Source of the DNA: Thraustochytrium sp. TN22
Lineage: Eukaryota > Sar > Bigyra > Thraustochytrida > Thraustochytriidae
DNA: 64,000 bases
Reading direction: 5' to 3'
Assembly: GCA_013306675.1 (NCBI GenBank)
Contig: JABLUY010000043.1
Location: 1-64,000, forward strand
A model generated the notes under the pieces. That model saw only the letters and a list, made by a program, of their open reading frames with translations. It searched no databases and was not told where the DNA came from. Within the stretch, counting starts at the first letter, position 1, and each line of letters starts with the position of its first letter. Shown piece by piece: positions 9,732 to 19,494 of the stretch. The position numbers and the translations under genes were made by a program.

Positions 9732-10420
9732 AACGATGGGATGGATGTGTCGAGTTGGATGACGATGCTTCTGAGTTGCGTTGATTGCGGGTGAAGCAGC
9801 GCCGACACGACGCAGGCGCCTGCGCGCCTGGCCCGCGCCGCCGCCGGAGGGGGGGGGGCGGGCGCGCGCCGCCGGCCTCGCGTCCGCGCGCGCTCCCCGC
9901 GCTCGACCGACCCGGGCCCGCCCAGACCGGAGTCTCAGAAGGCTGGCAGGGCGCGGCTGGCGCCTGCCTGCTGCCTGCCTGCCCGCCTGCGCGGCGCTTG
10001 CGAGTGGGCTTAGTCCCGGCGCGTGGCGGGGGCGCCGCGCGACTCTTCCGCCGCCGGCACGCACGGCGGCCCGGGCGCGAGCGGGCGCGCCGCCGAGGGC
10101 CCCGCGCGGAGTGCTGTCCTGCCCCAGGCCGGGACTACGCCGCCGGGAAATGCCGGGGTGTGCGCCGGGCTACGGCCGGGCTGCGCCTGCTGGCTGGCAC
10201 GTGCCACTCGCTGTGAGGCAGCAGGCGAGGCGCGGGCAGAGCGCGCGCACGAGGAGCGCCGAGGAGCTCAAGCTCAAGAGCGGCGAAGAGCCTGCCAGCG
10301 GCCAGGCGCCTTCCTCGCGGCCGTGGCCAGTGGCAGCGCCTGCAGGTTGCGCCTGGTCGGCCGAAGACTCAAGCTCGGGGCGAGGGAGAGAGCTGGGAGA
10401 GATCGTTGCGGTGGCGGTTC

Positions 10421-10426
10421 TTTATT
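10421..10426 (-). terminator. Candidate polyadenylation signal of the POT transporter
   Basis: TTTATT on the plus strand (AATAAA on the minus strand), about 355 bases past the transporter stop, in an otherwise GC-rich tract where the hexamer is unexpected. Inferred from position only. Confidence 0.35.
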
Positions 10427-10779
10427 GAACTTCGGATTGATGTGAGGACCTGCGGCAGCCCGGGGCCCAGCTTGCGCAACCGCGCGCGCGCCCCAACGTT
10501 TTTCTCGATGCTTCTCGATGGCGGGCGGGACGTGACACTGCAACCTCTCTCAAGCTGGCTTGGGCCAGGCCGACAGGCCGCGAGGGTTGAGGGCCAGTCG
10601 TGAGGACACGCCACGGAGGAGCATCCTTCGATTTCGTGCCGCAGCGGACTCCTTTTCCACTGCAGTGACTGCACTGACAGCCTGAGTGGATGTGGCCAGG
10701 GACTCTGCACAGGCAGGCTGCTGGTCAGAACTCGACGTGGGCTTGCGCGTCCGAGTCGGCGGCGCGTCGGGCTTGCGCG

Positions 10780-12660
10780 TCACGAGTCGGCGGTGGACGC
10801 CGAGGCCGTCAGGAGCGCGGCGCGGGACTCGGTGGCCGCGTAGAAGCGGCGAAATGGAGGGAGCAGGTTGATGAGGACGCCGAGGAGAGCCACGGCGAAG
10901 AGCACCCAGAGGTAGTAGTAGACGTGGGCCTGCGCGTACGAGGCGACCGTGTCGATCTTGGTGCTGCCGTCGGCAGCGGCAAACCAGGAGGAGCAGGCGT
11001 TGAGGATGGCCTCGGAGAGCAGGCTGGGCACGGCGCCCACCATGAAGAGGTTGAGCGCCGAGCCGAAGGACTTCATGCCCTCGGGGCTGATCTTGAAGGC
11101 CGCGTCGTAGGCCGAAGAGATGGCGAAGATCTCGCCCATGCCGATGAGCGCGAACGGGATGATCTGCCACAGCACGCTGATCTGCCCGCCCGTCGCCTCG
11201 TAGTGCGCGTGGATGGCGTAGTCCACGCCGATGTCGGCCAGCAGGGCGAGCGCGCCCAGCGCCGAGCCCACGGCGAACTTGGTGGGCACCTGCACCTGGA
11301 TGCCAGCGCGCTCGAGCGCCGGGTTGACGAGCGTGCTCACCACGAGCGTGGACAGCAGCACGGACACCGCGTCGAAGTTCTGCATCCAGGACGCATCGAT
11401 GAAGCCCGCCGGTCGCATCACCGTGCCCTGGATCACGAAGACGTTCGACATTTGCGCGTACGCCATGTTGAACGGCAGCACGGCCAGCATCACCGGCACC
11501 AGCCGCGCGATCAGCTTCACCTTGTCCACGAAGACGTCGTCGTACGCGCCACCGCGGCTCACGCGCACGCGCGCAAGGCTAGGCGGACAGTGACGCAGGC
11601 TCGCGCCCGCGGCTGCCGCGCTGCGCACGATGTCGCTCCCGCGCGGCCGCACGCACACGTACCGCGAGCTTGCAAGCACGAAGATCACGATGCCCAGGGT
11701 CAACCCGACCACAGGCACCAAGTACGCCGCCGACGGGCTGTGCTGAACGATGATGGGCACCGCGATGCCGCCCGCCAGGGCGCCCACGTTGATCACGCCA
11801 TAGAACCACACGTAGTAGGACGAGATCTGACCGCGCTGCAGCACCGGATGAAACTGTTGCGCGCCCATCACGTTAACGCACGCCTTGATGCCGCCCGCGC
11901 CGATCGGGTACAGTCCCAGCAAGCCCGAGGCCAGGAGCTCCGTGGGGTACGCGCCACTCGGGAAGAGCTGCTCAAACGTGCACAGCGCGATGATAAGCAG
12001 GCCGGGCACGTATACAAGCGAGGCGAACAGCAGAATCGTCCAGAAGTTGCCCACCAAGCCGTCCGAGACCGCGGCGCCCAAGAACGGGATCGAGTAAGCA
12101 ATTGCCGTCGACGACAGCACCCACGAGCTTGCCTGCGTGGACGTCAGGTCCGGGCTCCAGCTCCCGTACGTCCCCGTCAGGTATGCCGTTTGCGTGAAGT
12201 TGATGCCGTAGTACGAGAATCGCTCCAGCATCTCCATGAGCAGTACCGGCACCACGCTGTACCACAGTGGCCGTAGAGCATAGGTGTATCGCGTGCCGTC
12301 CGCCGGCTCCGTCCACAACAGTGGCCGCCGCTCTTCCAGTGACAGGTACTCCCCGGGCACCTTTAGCAGATCCTCTTGGTTTTTGACATTGTCCGGCAAA
12401 GCGCCAAGCTCGAAGTCCTGCGGCGAGCGAGTCTCCTGGGCGTCCAGCACGGAGGTATTTTCCTGCGGTTCCACTGCATCCACGGCCTTGACGACCACCT
12501 CCTCGGCGCTTTCTGCCTTGAGCATGATTGCTTTTCTTTTCTCGTGATGATGATTCGGGTCTGGGGATTGTGCGTGATGATGATGATTCGGGTCTGGAGA
12601 TTGTGCGTGATGATGATGATTCGGGTCTGGAGACTGTGCGTGATTGGCGTGAGTGCTCAT
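10780..12660 (-). CDS. POT/PTR family proton-coupled oligopeptide transporter
   Basis: A 626-residue major-facilitator protein that imports di- and tripeptides with protons. The E1xxE2R motif is present (LMEMLERFSYYG, about residues 139-150), as is the second PTR signature (VWFYGVINVGAL, about 288-299). About a dozen hydrophobic segments are spread over residues 130-610. The N-terminus has three copies of HAQSPDPNHHH (residues about 7-39) from a 33-bp DNA repeat, before an acidic cytosolic segment. A second in-frame ATG at 12525 (MLKAESAEE) would drop this His-rich tail and give 581 residues; which start is used cannot be told. Family assignment is firm, substrate is inferred. Confidence 0.9.
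   Translation of the reverse strand: MSTHANHAQSPDPNHHHHAQSPDPNHHHHAQSPDPNHHHEKRKAIMLKAESAEEVVVKAVDAVEPQENTSVLDAQETRSPQDFELGALPDNVKNQEDLLKVPGEYLSLEERRPLLWTEPADGTRYTYALRPLWYSVVPVLLMEMLERFSYYGINFTQTAYLTGTYGSWSPDLTSTQASSWVLSSTAIAYSIPFLGAAVSDGLVGNFWTILLFASLVYVPGLLIIALCTFEQLFPSGAYPTELLASGLLGLYPIGAGGIKACVNVMGAQQFHPVLQRGQISSYYVWFYGVINVGALAGGIAVPIIVQHSPSAAYLVPVVGLTLGIVIFVLASSRYVCVRPRGSDIVRSAAAAGASLRHCPPSLARVRVSRGGAYDDVFVDKVKLIARLVPVMLAVLPFNMAYAQMSNVFVIQGTVMRPAGFIDASWMQNFDAVSVLLSTLVVSTLVNPALERAGIQVQVPTKFAVGSALGALALLADIGVDYAIHAHYEATGGQISVLWQIIPFALIGMGEIFAISSAYDAAFKISPEGMKSFGSALNLFMVGAVPSLLSEAILNACSSWFAAADGSTKIDTVASYAQAHVYYYLWVLFAVALLGVLINLLPPFRRFYAATESRAALLTASASTADS
12544..12639. repeat. 33-bp tandem repeat at the transporter N-terminus
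   Basis: Three units (12544-12573, 12574-12606, 12607-12639) of a GTGATGATGATGATTCGGG-type sequence. The first is one ATG-sized triplet shorter and the others differ by single bases. The length changes stay in multiples of three, so the transporter frame is preserved. Confidence 0.85.
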
Positions 12661-13318
12661 TTCAGACCTGCCTGGCTGGCCCTAGCTGGTCCGGCTCGCG
12701 TGCACCAGGTCTTGTGCGTTCTCCAAACGCTCTACGCGGAGTAAGCAGGCTTTTCGCACGTTTAGCAAGATACCGGACCCCGGGGACCGCACCGAATCAG
12801 GGACCTTGGCATGGACAGCAGCCTGAACAGGGACGGAGCCGAGCGAAGACGGACAAGAATCGAATGTAGAAGAGCGGGTGCGCTGCCGGTGGGGGAGCTG
12901 GGAGAGCGCGTGCGAGGTGAATCAGCAGCGAGCGGAGGACGTCATTGGGCAAGCAAGTCCCTGAACGTAGTTGGTTGCTAAGTTAAGTTCGCTTCACAAT
13001 CAAGTTGAGCAGCATTCTCAATGCCACCGCCAATGTCACGGTCTCGTCGCACCCATTTGTGCTTGGCCGCCCGCGCGAGCTCTCGTCGGTGACCGTGCCA
13101 CCAGTGGCGGCCCGGATGGTATCGTGATGGTCGCCCGCCACCGCCGAGACTCGGCGAGCGCGGTGCAGCGCGCAACCGCCGCCGCCACGGAGCTCGCCCG
13201 GCCCGGCCGGCCAGCCAGCAAAAGAAAAGCAGTCTGGCGGCGCGCAGGGCAGCGCACGGGGCGGCGCGCGGAGCAGCGCGCGGGACAGCGCGCGGGGCAG
13301 CGGCGGGCGCAGCAAGGC
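12661..13318. other. Divergent promoter region, POT transporter / DAD4
   Basis: 658 bases between two ATGs that face away from each other. Its GC content varies, and the last 200 bases are dominated by GCGCGCGGGGCAG-type repeats. The DAD4 frame stays open upstream to 12971 through this tract, but those residues are low-complexity and no upstream ATG improves the protein. No gene seen. Confidence 0.5.
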
Positions 13319-13531
13319 ATGGAGGACCCGTTCGTGCAGCAGCAGGAGGCGCTGCTGCGGCGCGTTGCCAACTCGGCCGAGCGACTCGCTGAGGTGCTGG
13401 AGGAGGTGAACGGCGAGCTGCAGCAGGCGGAGAAGAGCTACGAGCGCGTGGAGCAGGCGCACGCGGTGTGGAAGCTGTACGAGCCCAAGATGGCAGCGGT
13501 GGTGCGCGACGAGACGCGTAGGGTAAAGTAG
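13319..13531 (+). CDS. DAD4: DASH/Dam1 complex subunit DAD4-like
   Basis: A 70-residue protein starting MEDPFVQQQEALLRRV. It aligns along its whole length with fungal Dad4 (MENPHEEQQAALLGRVV-type start, then a leucine-heptad helix and a short second helix), and the size is the same (about 70-72 residues). Dad4 is one of ten small coiled-coil subunits of the DASH ring that couples kinetochores to spindle microtubules. The ATG at 13319 is chosen because the conserved family start begins exactly there; the longer open frame upstream is low-complexity. The gene sits head to head with the transporter and tail to tail with the TBC gene, with an AATAAA at 13657. DASH is best known from fungi, so the host makes this notable. 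Assignment rests on a short sequence. Confidence 0.75.
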   Translation: MEDPFVQQQEALLRRVANSAERLAEVLEEVNGELQQAEKSYERVEQAHAVWKLYEPKMAAVVRDETRRVK

Positions 13532-13656
13532 TATGATGTGCAAGTAGTGTAGCTTTCTTTGACGGTGAGCGCCAGGCGCGTGAAGAGAAAAGGCCGGTCA
13601 ATGATGTATACTTTTTTCAGTCTTGTAGCCGGCCAGTCACACTGACGGCCGAAGAT

Positions 13657-13662
13657 AATAAA
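13657..13662 (+). terminator. Candidate polyadenylation signal of DAD4
   Basis: AATAAA about 125 bases after the DAD4 stop, within the 164-base convergent spacer shared with the TBC gene. Confidence 0.5.
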
Positions 13663-13695
13663 TGGGGGTAGAGCACAGGATGCCAGGACAAAGAA

Positions 13696-15380
13696 TCAAA
13701 CACAGGCCATAAAGACAATGTCCTGGATGGCACGCTCGTCCTTGGCGGTGAGGGGTACACGGCGCGCGCGGCGCACGATGTTGTTGGGGGGGAAGATGGG
13801 CGCAGCGCGCATGATATGGGTGGCGACCTCGAGGTCGGTGCAGCGCAGCATGTCGTCCTCGACGCCGGCCAGGAGCACGAGGCTGACGCGGAAGATGGCC
13901 GTCCAGCCGGCCTCAAAAAAGTACTCCCAGACGTCAGCGAGCTCCTCAAAGGGCATGGTGTAAGCGAAGAGCGTGAGGAACCAGTTGTACGTGAAGTGCA
14001 TGGAGTCGAGCTCGAGCACCAGCAGGCGGTCAAAGGTGGCTGGGCGGAGTCGCTTGGTGAGGCGGCGCAGGTGGTCCACCATGGCGCGCAGCATCTCGAG
14101 GCCAGGCGCGTAGAGGCCGCGCAGGTTGAAGACCGGCGCCTGGAGTAGAACCTTGAAGGTGTCGGGCGCGGCGTCCAGCGGGCGCGGGAAGTGCAGCATG
14201 AGCTGCGCCATGACGTAGTTCATGCCCTGCACGTAGCCAGGCTCGGGAAAGTCCATGGCGACGGCGCGCAGCGAGTGTGTGAGGCGGCGCTGCACGTTGG
14301 GCCGCTGGAAGAGGGCGAGCGTCGGGTAGGTGCGCGGGACGTCCCGCTCGATCTCGCCGGACTGGAAGACCGCGGTTGGGTCGCCGCTGCCAACCGTGTA
14401 GGCCGATGAGGTGCCGTCGTCAACGGAGGAGTGAGCCGCGAAGCTGAGGGCGGAGGCAGCTGCCCGCAAGTGTGCCCAGCTGTCGGGGGAAAGAGACTCG
14501 CGCTCCTTTTGCTCGAAAGAAAATGCGGGCAATGAGGCGCTTGCGCCACGCTTGCGCGGCGAGGCGATACGCAGCGCAAAGTCCGCATCACCCTCGTCAT
14601 CGTTGTCGTCTTCGTCCTGGTCCAGGTCGACGTCCACAAGGCCGCCATTGTCGCGGCCCAGAGGGTCGGCTTCGCCGGCCTCGCCGTCATCGCCGCCGCT
14701 GCTGCTGCTGGTCGCTTCCGTGTCATCCACCACCAATACCTCCTCTTCCTCCTCCTCCTCTCCCTCCTCTTCCGCCGTCGCCTCGACTCTGCCATCGTCG
14801 TCCGCAATGTCAAAGTCATGGCCCACGGCCCAGGAGGGCGAGGTGGAGGGTGAGGCAAGGGCGTCCGCAACAAGGGACTCATCAACCTTGCACTGGATAA
14901 GCTTGGCCCAGCGCTCGCCGCGGGGGGTCATGTGCTCGAACCAGTCGAGCGGGATGCGGTTGCACTCGCTGCGCGTCTTGGGAACGCGGCGCTCGCGAAT
15001 GCTCTTGAAGGAGAGCACGCGGTTCGTGGGAGAGGGAGCGCCAATGGTCGAGGACCCAGAGACGGACGTGCCCGAGCCCGGCTTGACGCGCTTGAATGAG
15101 CCCAAGGCGCGGAAAATAGACGAGGCGGAGCCGGCGGTCCGCACGGACTCGGCATGCGTCGCAATAGAGAGGTCCGACTTTTGCTGCTGCTGCTTGTGAA
15201 GCTTGGCCTCAGGCTCGGACGCCTGGAGCTTGGCCTCGACCTCGTCGCCGTCGTCAGCGTCAGTGTCCTCGCGGTCCTGCTCGCCGTCGCCGGCCGCGGA
15301 GCTAGCGTCTTCCTCGTAGTCTGTGGCGTCGCTGAGCGAGGGGCGGTGCCGCGGCGCTGGCGGTATCCTCGAGGCGGCGG

Positions 15381-15419
<39 letters not shown>

Positions 15420-15711
15420 TGTCGCGCATGTACGTCATGAAGTTGCTGCTGCGCGGCTTGAGCATCTTGGTCTGCTGGTGCTGGTGCTTGGTCTCAAGCA
15501 GCTGGCGGTCCTTGGCGGTGTTAGCGCCGACGCCGGCGAGGCAGCCGTCGTCTGCACTGTCCCGACGCGCCTCATACTCGCCGTGGTCATTCTCCACAAA
15601 CTCCATGAGCACGAAGCCGCCGTCCGCCGCGCTCGCGCCTCCCAGCAGGCTCCGCGTGGCTTTGCCGCTCAGCAGCGAGGCGAGCGCGGGTCCTGGCTCC
15701 GCTGCGCTCAT
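13696..15711 (-). CDS. TBC-domain Rab GTPase-activating protein
   Basis: A 671-residue protein. The C-terminal part (about 440-660) is a TBC domain with both catalytic fingers: the arginine finger in GEIERDVPRTYP (IxxDxxR, about residue 453) and the glutamine finger in PGYVQGMNYVM (about residue 492), followed by HFTYNWFLTLF and the WEYFF segment typical of TBC domains. It should speed GTP hydrolysis on a Rab in membrane traffic. The N-terminal 430 residues are low complexity, Ser-rich and acidic, with runs encoded by CTG/CAG repeats, and probably regulatory. The frame can be extended 15 codons to 15756 but only to a GTG, so the ATG at 15711 (MSAAEPG) is taken. The Rab substrate is not predictable. 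Confidence 0.9.
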
Positions 15712-15903
15712 GTTTTTGGTGCGCTTGTGCACGCTTGCTGCACGCCTGCTGCCCACGCTTGCCCTGGCCTTCCGGGCGCCTTCGCGGGCCGCGCAGCGCG
15801 CGCGTCTGCCTTGCCTGGCCTTGCCTGCCTCGCGGCCCGCGGCGGCCGCGCCGCGCGCCTGCCGCGCCTGTCTGCCCGCCCACCCGCCCTGCCGCCGCTG
15901 CCG

Positions 15904-15904
<1 letters not shown>

Positions 15905-15942
<38 letters not shown>

Positions 15943-15943
15943 C
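15905..15943. repeat. (TGCC)n microsatellite
   Basis: About ten tandem TGCC tetranucleotides in the upstream region of the TBC gene. Confidence 0.85.
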
Positions 15944-16683
15944 GCCGCGCGCGGGCGCCGCCTGTCTGGACTGCCGCGCTCGGAGCCACGACGAGGGACG
16001 AGACAGCGCGAGTCTAGCCTCTAGCTAGCTCCAGCCTGAGCTAAGTTAGCTCGTACACAGAGAGACTGGCAGAGAGAGAGAATGCGAGAGAGAGAGTCAG
16101 AGTAAGTTAGTTAGAGAGACAGAGAGAGAGACACGCCTCTGGCAGCACTGCTGGGGCCTCCCTTTGCCTGCCTGCCTGGCCGCCTGGCCGCCTGGGCGGG
16201 GCGGCGCGCGGGAGCGCGGCCGGCGCCCGCCGCGAAGAGCGCGCGCAAGCGCGAGCGCGAGCGAGAGCGAGAGCGCGCCGCGAGAGCGCGCCGCGAGCGA
16301 TGGAGAGCTCCGGCGCGATTCGGTTCGAATCGATTCGAGCTTTGCCCTGCCAGGGCCTGCGCTCGGCGCTCTTCAAATTCAAAAAGCGGCCAGCCTGAGG
16401 CGGTGCAAGCTGCTAGCTGGTGCCCGAGCTCCGGCGGGGCTGCGGCGGGCTCGGCGGGCAGCGCTGGCACTGGCACTAGCAGACAGGCATTGTCAGGCAA
16501 CGAGGAGACCGGCTGACGAGCAGCGCGCTGCCAACGTGACCGTCCTCCTCCTTCCTGCTGGCGCCGTTTCGTGCGGAGGGGCGCCCCAGGGCCCAGTCTG
16601 CTGCGCGGTGCTCAGGCTGCCTGCCGCGCCTGCCACGGGCAGGGACGAGCGCGCCGTCAGCCGGCGCAGCGGCGACCACAGGT

Positions 16684-16735
16684 AGGCGCTCGCTCGCTCA
16701 GACGCTCGCTCGCTCAGACGCTCGCTCGCTCGCTT
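16684..16735. repeat. GACGCTCGCTCGCTCA short tandem repeat
   Basis: About three units of a 16-base GCTC-rich motif, the last one degenerate. Confidence 0.6.
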
Positions 16736-18348
16736 GCGCGGCGCCGCCGCGGCGTCAGCGCGCGGCCGCGCACGCTTGCTTGCACCTGCTTGCACCCGGA
16801 CCGGCCGAGCGTGGACTTTGACGAAAGGCGAGCCGCTGCCTGCCTGCCACTGGCAGCCAGCCGCCACGCGCACGGCGGCCACGCGGCCAGCCAAGAACGA
16901 GAGCTACATCAAGCCGCAGGTGAATCTTCAAAGGTTGTCCCTCGCTCGGGCACGAAGACCGCGGCGCTCGGGCTGGCCGAGCGATCAGCTCAGCTCACGT
17001 CGCGCTGGAGGTCAAGGTACGAGCCTTGACTTCGTCCGCGAGGGAGGGGAGGAGGTCCGCGCCGGAACTCCGCGTCCTTCGCCACGCCGCGCTACGCCCC
17101 GCCTCGCCTCGCTCGCCTCGCTCGGGCGCGCTCGGGCTGTCCGCCTGCCCGGCCGCTCCGGGCTCATCTGTGGGTCGAAGCGCCGGCCTAGCGGCGTGAG
17201 CGCGGCAGCGCGCACGCCGCACGCAGCGGCAAGGCTCCGAGTCGGCGGCGCGCGGCGGTGCTGGCGGCGGCTTCAGCGTCCGGGCTCAACGCCTGGGAGC
17301 GCCTCGGCCAGGGCGGAGCGCTCGCTGGCGCGCGGCTGCGCGCTCGCAGGGCTCCGCGCAGGTCCCGCAGAAGCGCCGTCCGGGAAGCGGGAAACCGCGC
17401 CTTGCCACGGGCGGTCTGGCGCGGCTTGCGCCGCAAGTTGCGCGTAGGGCTGGGGCGACTGCTGGACACGGGCGCCAGCGACTTGTTCGTCCTTGGTCCA
17501 TCTTTTCACGGTGGACAGACGAGCAAGTTCCAAAATTTTTGAGAAGATCGAGGACCGCAATGGACTCTCCTTGTGGCGTCTAATTAGCTAGCTTGTCAGC
17601 ACCGCAACCCGGCAGGCATGTCATGACGCCTGGCGCCACCGACATCGGTTGCGAGGAGATCCTTTCAGCGTGCCAAGGTCGAGAGCTTGAAGGCATGGCG
17701 AGGGACGTTGAAAGGAGATGCCGCACTTGCGGAAACCCCTTCCCCGACCCATACAGGCTCGAGAGAAAGTCAAACGTCAAGTTCAGTCGCTTGCTACGGT
17801 TCATTGCGAGCACCATTAGGTTGAAAGTCGCAAGGCGGGCGCCAGAATGTGGCCAAAGAGCAGATGCCGCTCGCGAGGTACCAATGATTCCTTCATTCAG
17901 CCTGACCTGGCAAGCTGCACGCATGGAGTAGCCGCATGTCCACACGTCTACAAGTTACGACAAGGCTCGCGTTCTCCGGGTACGCCATCAAGATGTGCGA
18001 GCTCTTGACAGTTGGGGGCCCGCCCGCGTGAAACCCGTGCAATCGTGAGCTCGTCGGCAGCCGCCGTCCGTCAAGCACGGCGTCCAGCAAAACGGCGTGG
18101 GGCGTGCGCGACTGTGCTGGGCGTCACGGCGAGGTGACGACTCGCCGACCGTGAGTGATGCTGCGGTGCGGCCGCGCCGCCGCCGCCGCCGCTGCCGCTG
18201 CCGCTGCCAGTGAGTGAGTGACCCAGAGCTGGGCCACGGCCAGAGCCATGCGCCATGCGCCACACGCGGCCGCTGCCAGTGCAGCCACGAGCCTGGCCAA
18301 CTTGAAGCGGCAGAGGCGCTGCGGCGGAGCCCGGCGGCGGGCGTCGCG

Positions 18349-19494
18349 ATGAGCGCGCTGGCGCTGCCCGCGTGGGCGCGCGCGCGCGTGCTGCGCGGCG
18401 CAGGGGAGGTGGCGGCCGCGGCGGCCGCGGCGGAGAAGAGGCTGTCCGCGGCGGCGCCGGGCGGCGCGGCGTACGCGCGGCTGGCGCGCGAGGCAGCGCG
18501 GCTGGACGCGCTGCGCGAGACGGCGGCGCGCGCGGACGAGCTGCGGCGCGTGGCGGAGGCGCTGCGCGCGGACGCGGAGGCCTTCGCCGCCGAAGACGAG
18601 GAGCTGGCGGCGCTAGCGCGCGAGGAGCTGGCAGCGCGCGAGCTGGAGCGCGAGGCCGTGGAGGACGACCTGGTGGCCGGCTTGCTGCCGCGCGACGAGG
18701 ATGACGACGCCAACGCCATCATTGAGGTGCGGCCGGGCGTGGGCGGGGACGAAGCGGCCATCTTCGCGGACGAGGTGCACTCCATGTACCAGCGCGTGGC
18801 GGCGTTGCACGGCTGGCAGTGGGAGACGCTCGTGGACCGCGCCAAGGAGTCGCGCGGGCTGCGCGAGGCCGTAGCGCTCGTCTCGGGCGAGGGCGCCTAC
18901 GGAAGGCTCAAGTTCGAGGCGGGCGTGCACCGCGTGCAGCGCGTACCGGCCACCGAGAGCAGCGGGCGCGTGCACACCAGCACGGTGGCCGTGGTCGTGC
19001 TGCCCGAGGCCGACGAGGCCGACGTCGGCCTGGACCCGGCCGACGTCCGTGTCGATGTATTCCGGGCGTCGGGCGCTGGCGGCCAGCACGTCAACACCAC
19101 GGAGTCTGCCGTGCGCGTCACGCACGTACCCACCGGGCTCACAGTCTCCATCCAGGACGAGCGCTCGCAGCACCAGAACCGTGCCAAGGCCATGAAGATT
19201 TTGCTCGCACGTCTCCGCGCCCACGTGCGCGAGGAGGAGCACCGCAAGCGCCGGTCCATGCGGTCCTCTCTCGTCGCCTCGGCCGATCGCTCTGACAAGA
19301 TCCGCACCTACAACTATGCGCGCGACCAGTGCGTGGACCACCGCGTTGCCGGAGCTGAGGTGCGCGGCATTGCCAACCTTTTGCGCGGCTCCATGGACCT
19401 AGACCACTATATTTGGACGCCTCTCCGCGTCCAGCAGGTGCTCGATGACATGCAGCACCTGAGCGAGGGCGGAGACAAGCCCGAGGACACCTGA
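18349..19494 (+). CDS. MRF1: Organellar peptide chain release factor 1 (class I, GGQ)
   Basis: A 381-residue class I release factor of bacterial RF1 type. The peptidyl-tRNA hydrolysis motif GAGGQHVNTTESAV places GGQ at residues 244-246. The stop-codon reader PAT is at residues 200-202 (RVPATESSGRVHTS), which marks RF1 (UAA/UAG) rather than RF2. The C-terminal DKIRTYNYARDQCVDHR segment is also standard. Length is close to bacterial RF1 (about 360). The N-terminus MSALALPAWARARVLRG is short, basic and amphipathic, suggesting mitochondrial targeting; it ends translation in an organelle, most likely the mitochondrion. The open frame runs back to 18214 only through a GTG, so the ATG at 18349 is used. 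The Ala/Arg/Glu-rich first 100 residues are the usual helical domain 1 with GC-driven composition. Confidence 0.93.
   Translation: MSALALPAWARARVLRGAGEVAAAAAAAEKRLSAAAPGGAAYARLAREAARLDALRETAARADELRRVAEALRADAEAFAAEDEELAALAREELAARELEREAVEDDLVAGLLPRDEDDDANAIIEVRPGVGGDEAAIFADEVHSMYQRVAALHGWQWETLVDRAKESRGLREAVALVSGEGAYGRLKFEAGVHRVQRVPATESSGRVHTSTVAVVVLPEADEADVGLDPADVRVDVFRASGAGGQHVNTTESAVRVTHVPTGLTVSIQDERSQHQNRAKAMKILLARLRAHVREEEHRKRRSMRSSLVASADRSDKIRTYNYARDQCVDHRVAGAEVRGIANLLRGSMDLDHYIWTPLRVQQVLDDMQHLSEGGDKPEDT

Larger units (their letters stand above)
9255..10779. other. GC-rich spacer upstream of the MOB gene
   Basis: Contains GCTC repeats (about 9349-9368), GCTAGCTAGCTG at about 9596-9607, a GCC run at about 9640-9680 and GATG repeats at 9712-9731. 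Open frames here are arginine/alanine/proline-rich and alternate on both strands, as expected of GC-rich noncoding DNA. The 3' UTR of the transporter gene probably ends near a TTTATT (AATAAA on the minus strand) at 10421-10426. Confidence 0.5.
15712..18348. other. 2.6-kb divergent spacer, TBC GAP / release factor
   Basis: Mostly GC-rich low-complexity DNA: a TGCC run at about 15905-15943, CTAGCTAG motifs at about 16013-16031, GA-rich DNA at 16058-16135, and GACGCTCGCTCGCTCA-type repeats at about 16684-16735. From about 17440 to 18000 the base composition falls and the DNA looks different: it includes an isolated reading LLDTGASDLFV near 17456-17488 and open frames on both strands around 17580-17945 that match nothing recognised. 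No complete gene is supported. Confidence 0.5.

Noticed and set aside
15712-15756. Fifteen-codon N-terminal extension of the TBC protein
   Set aside because: The codon at 15756 is GTG. The next Met (15711) is an ATG and is the better eukaryotic start.
16315-16345. GGTTCGAATCG, a tRNA B-box-like sequence
   Set aside because: No acceptor stem, D arm or anticodon arm can be folded around it. It is part of a palindromic GATTCG/CGAATC run.
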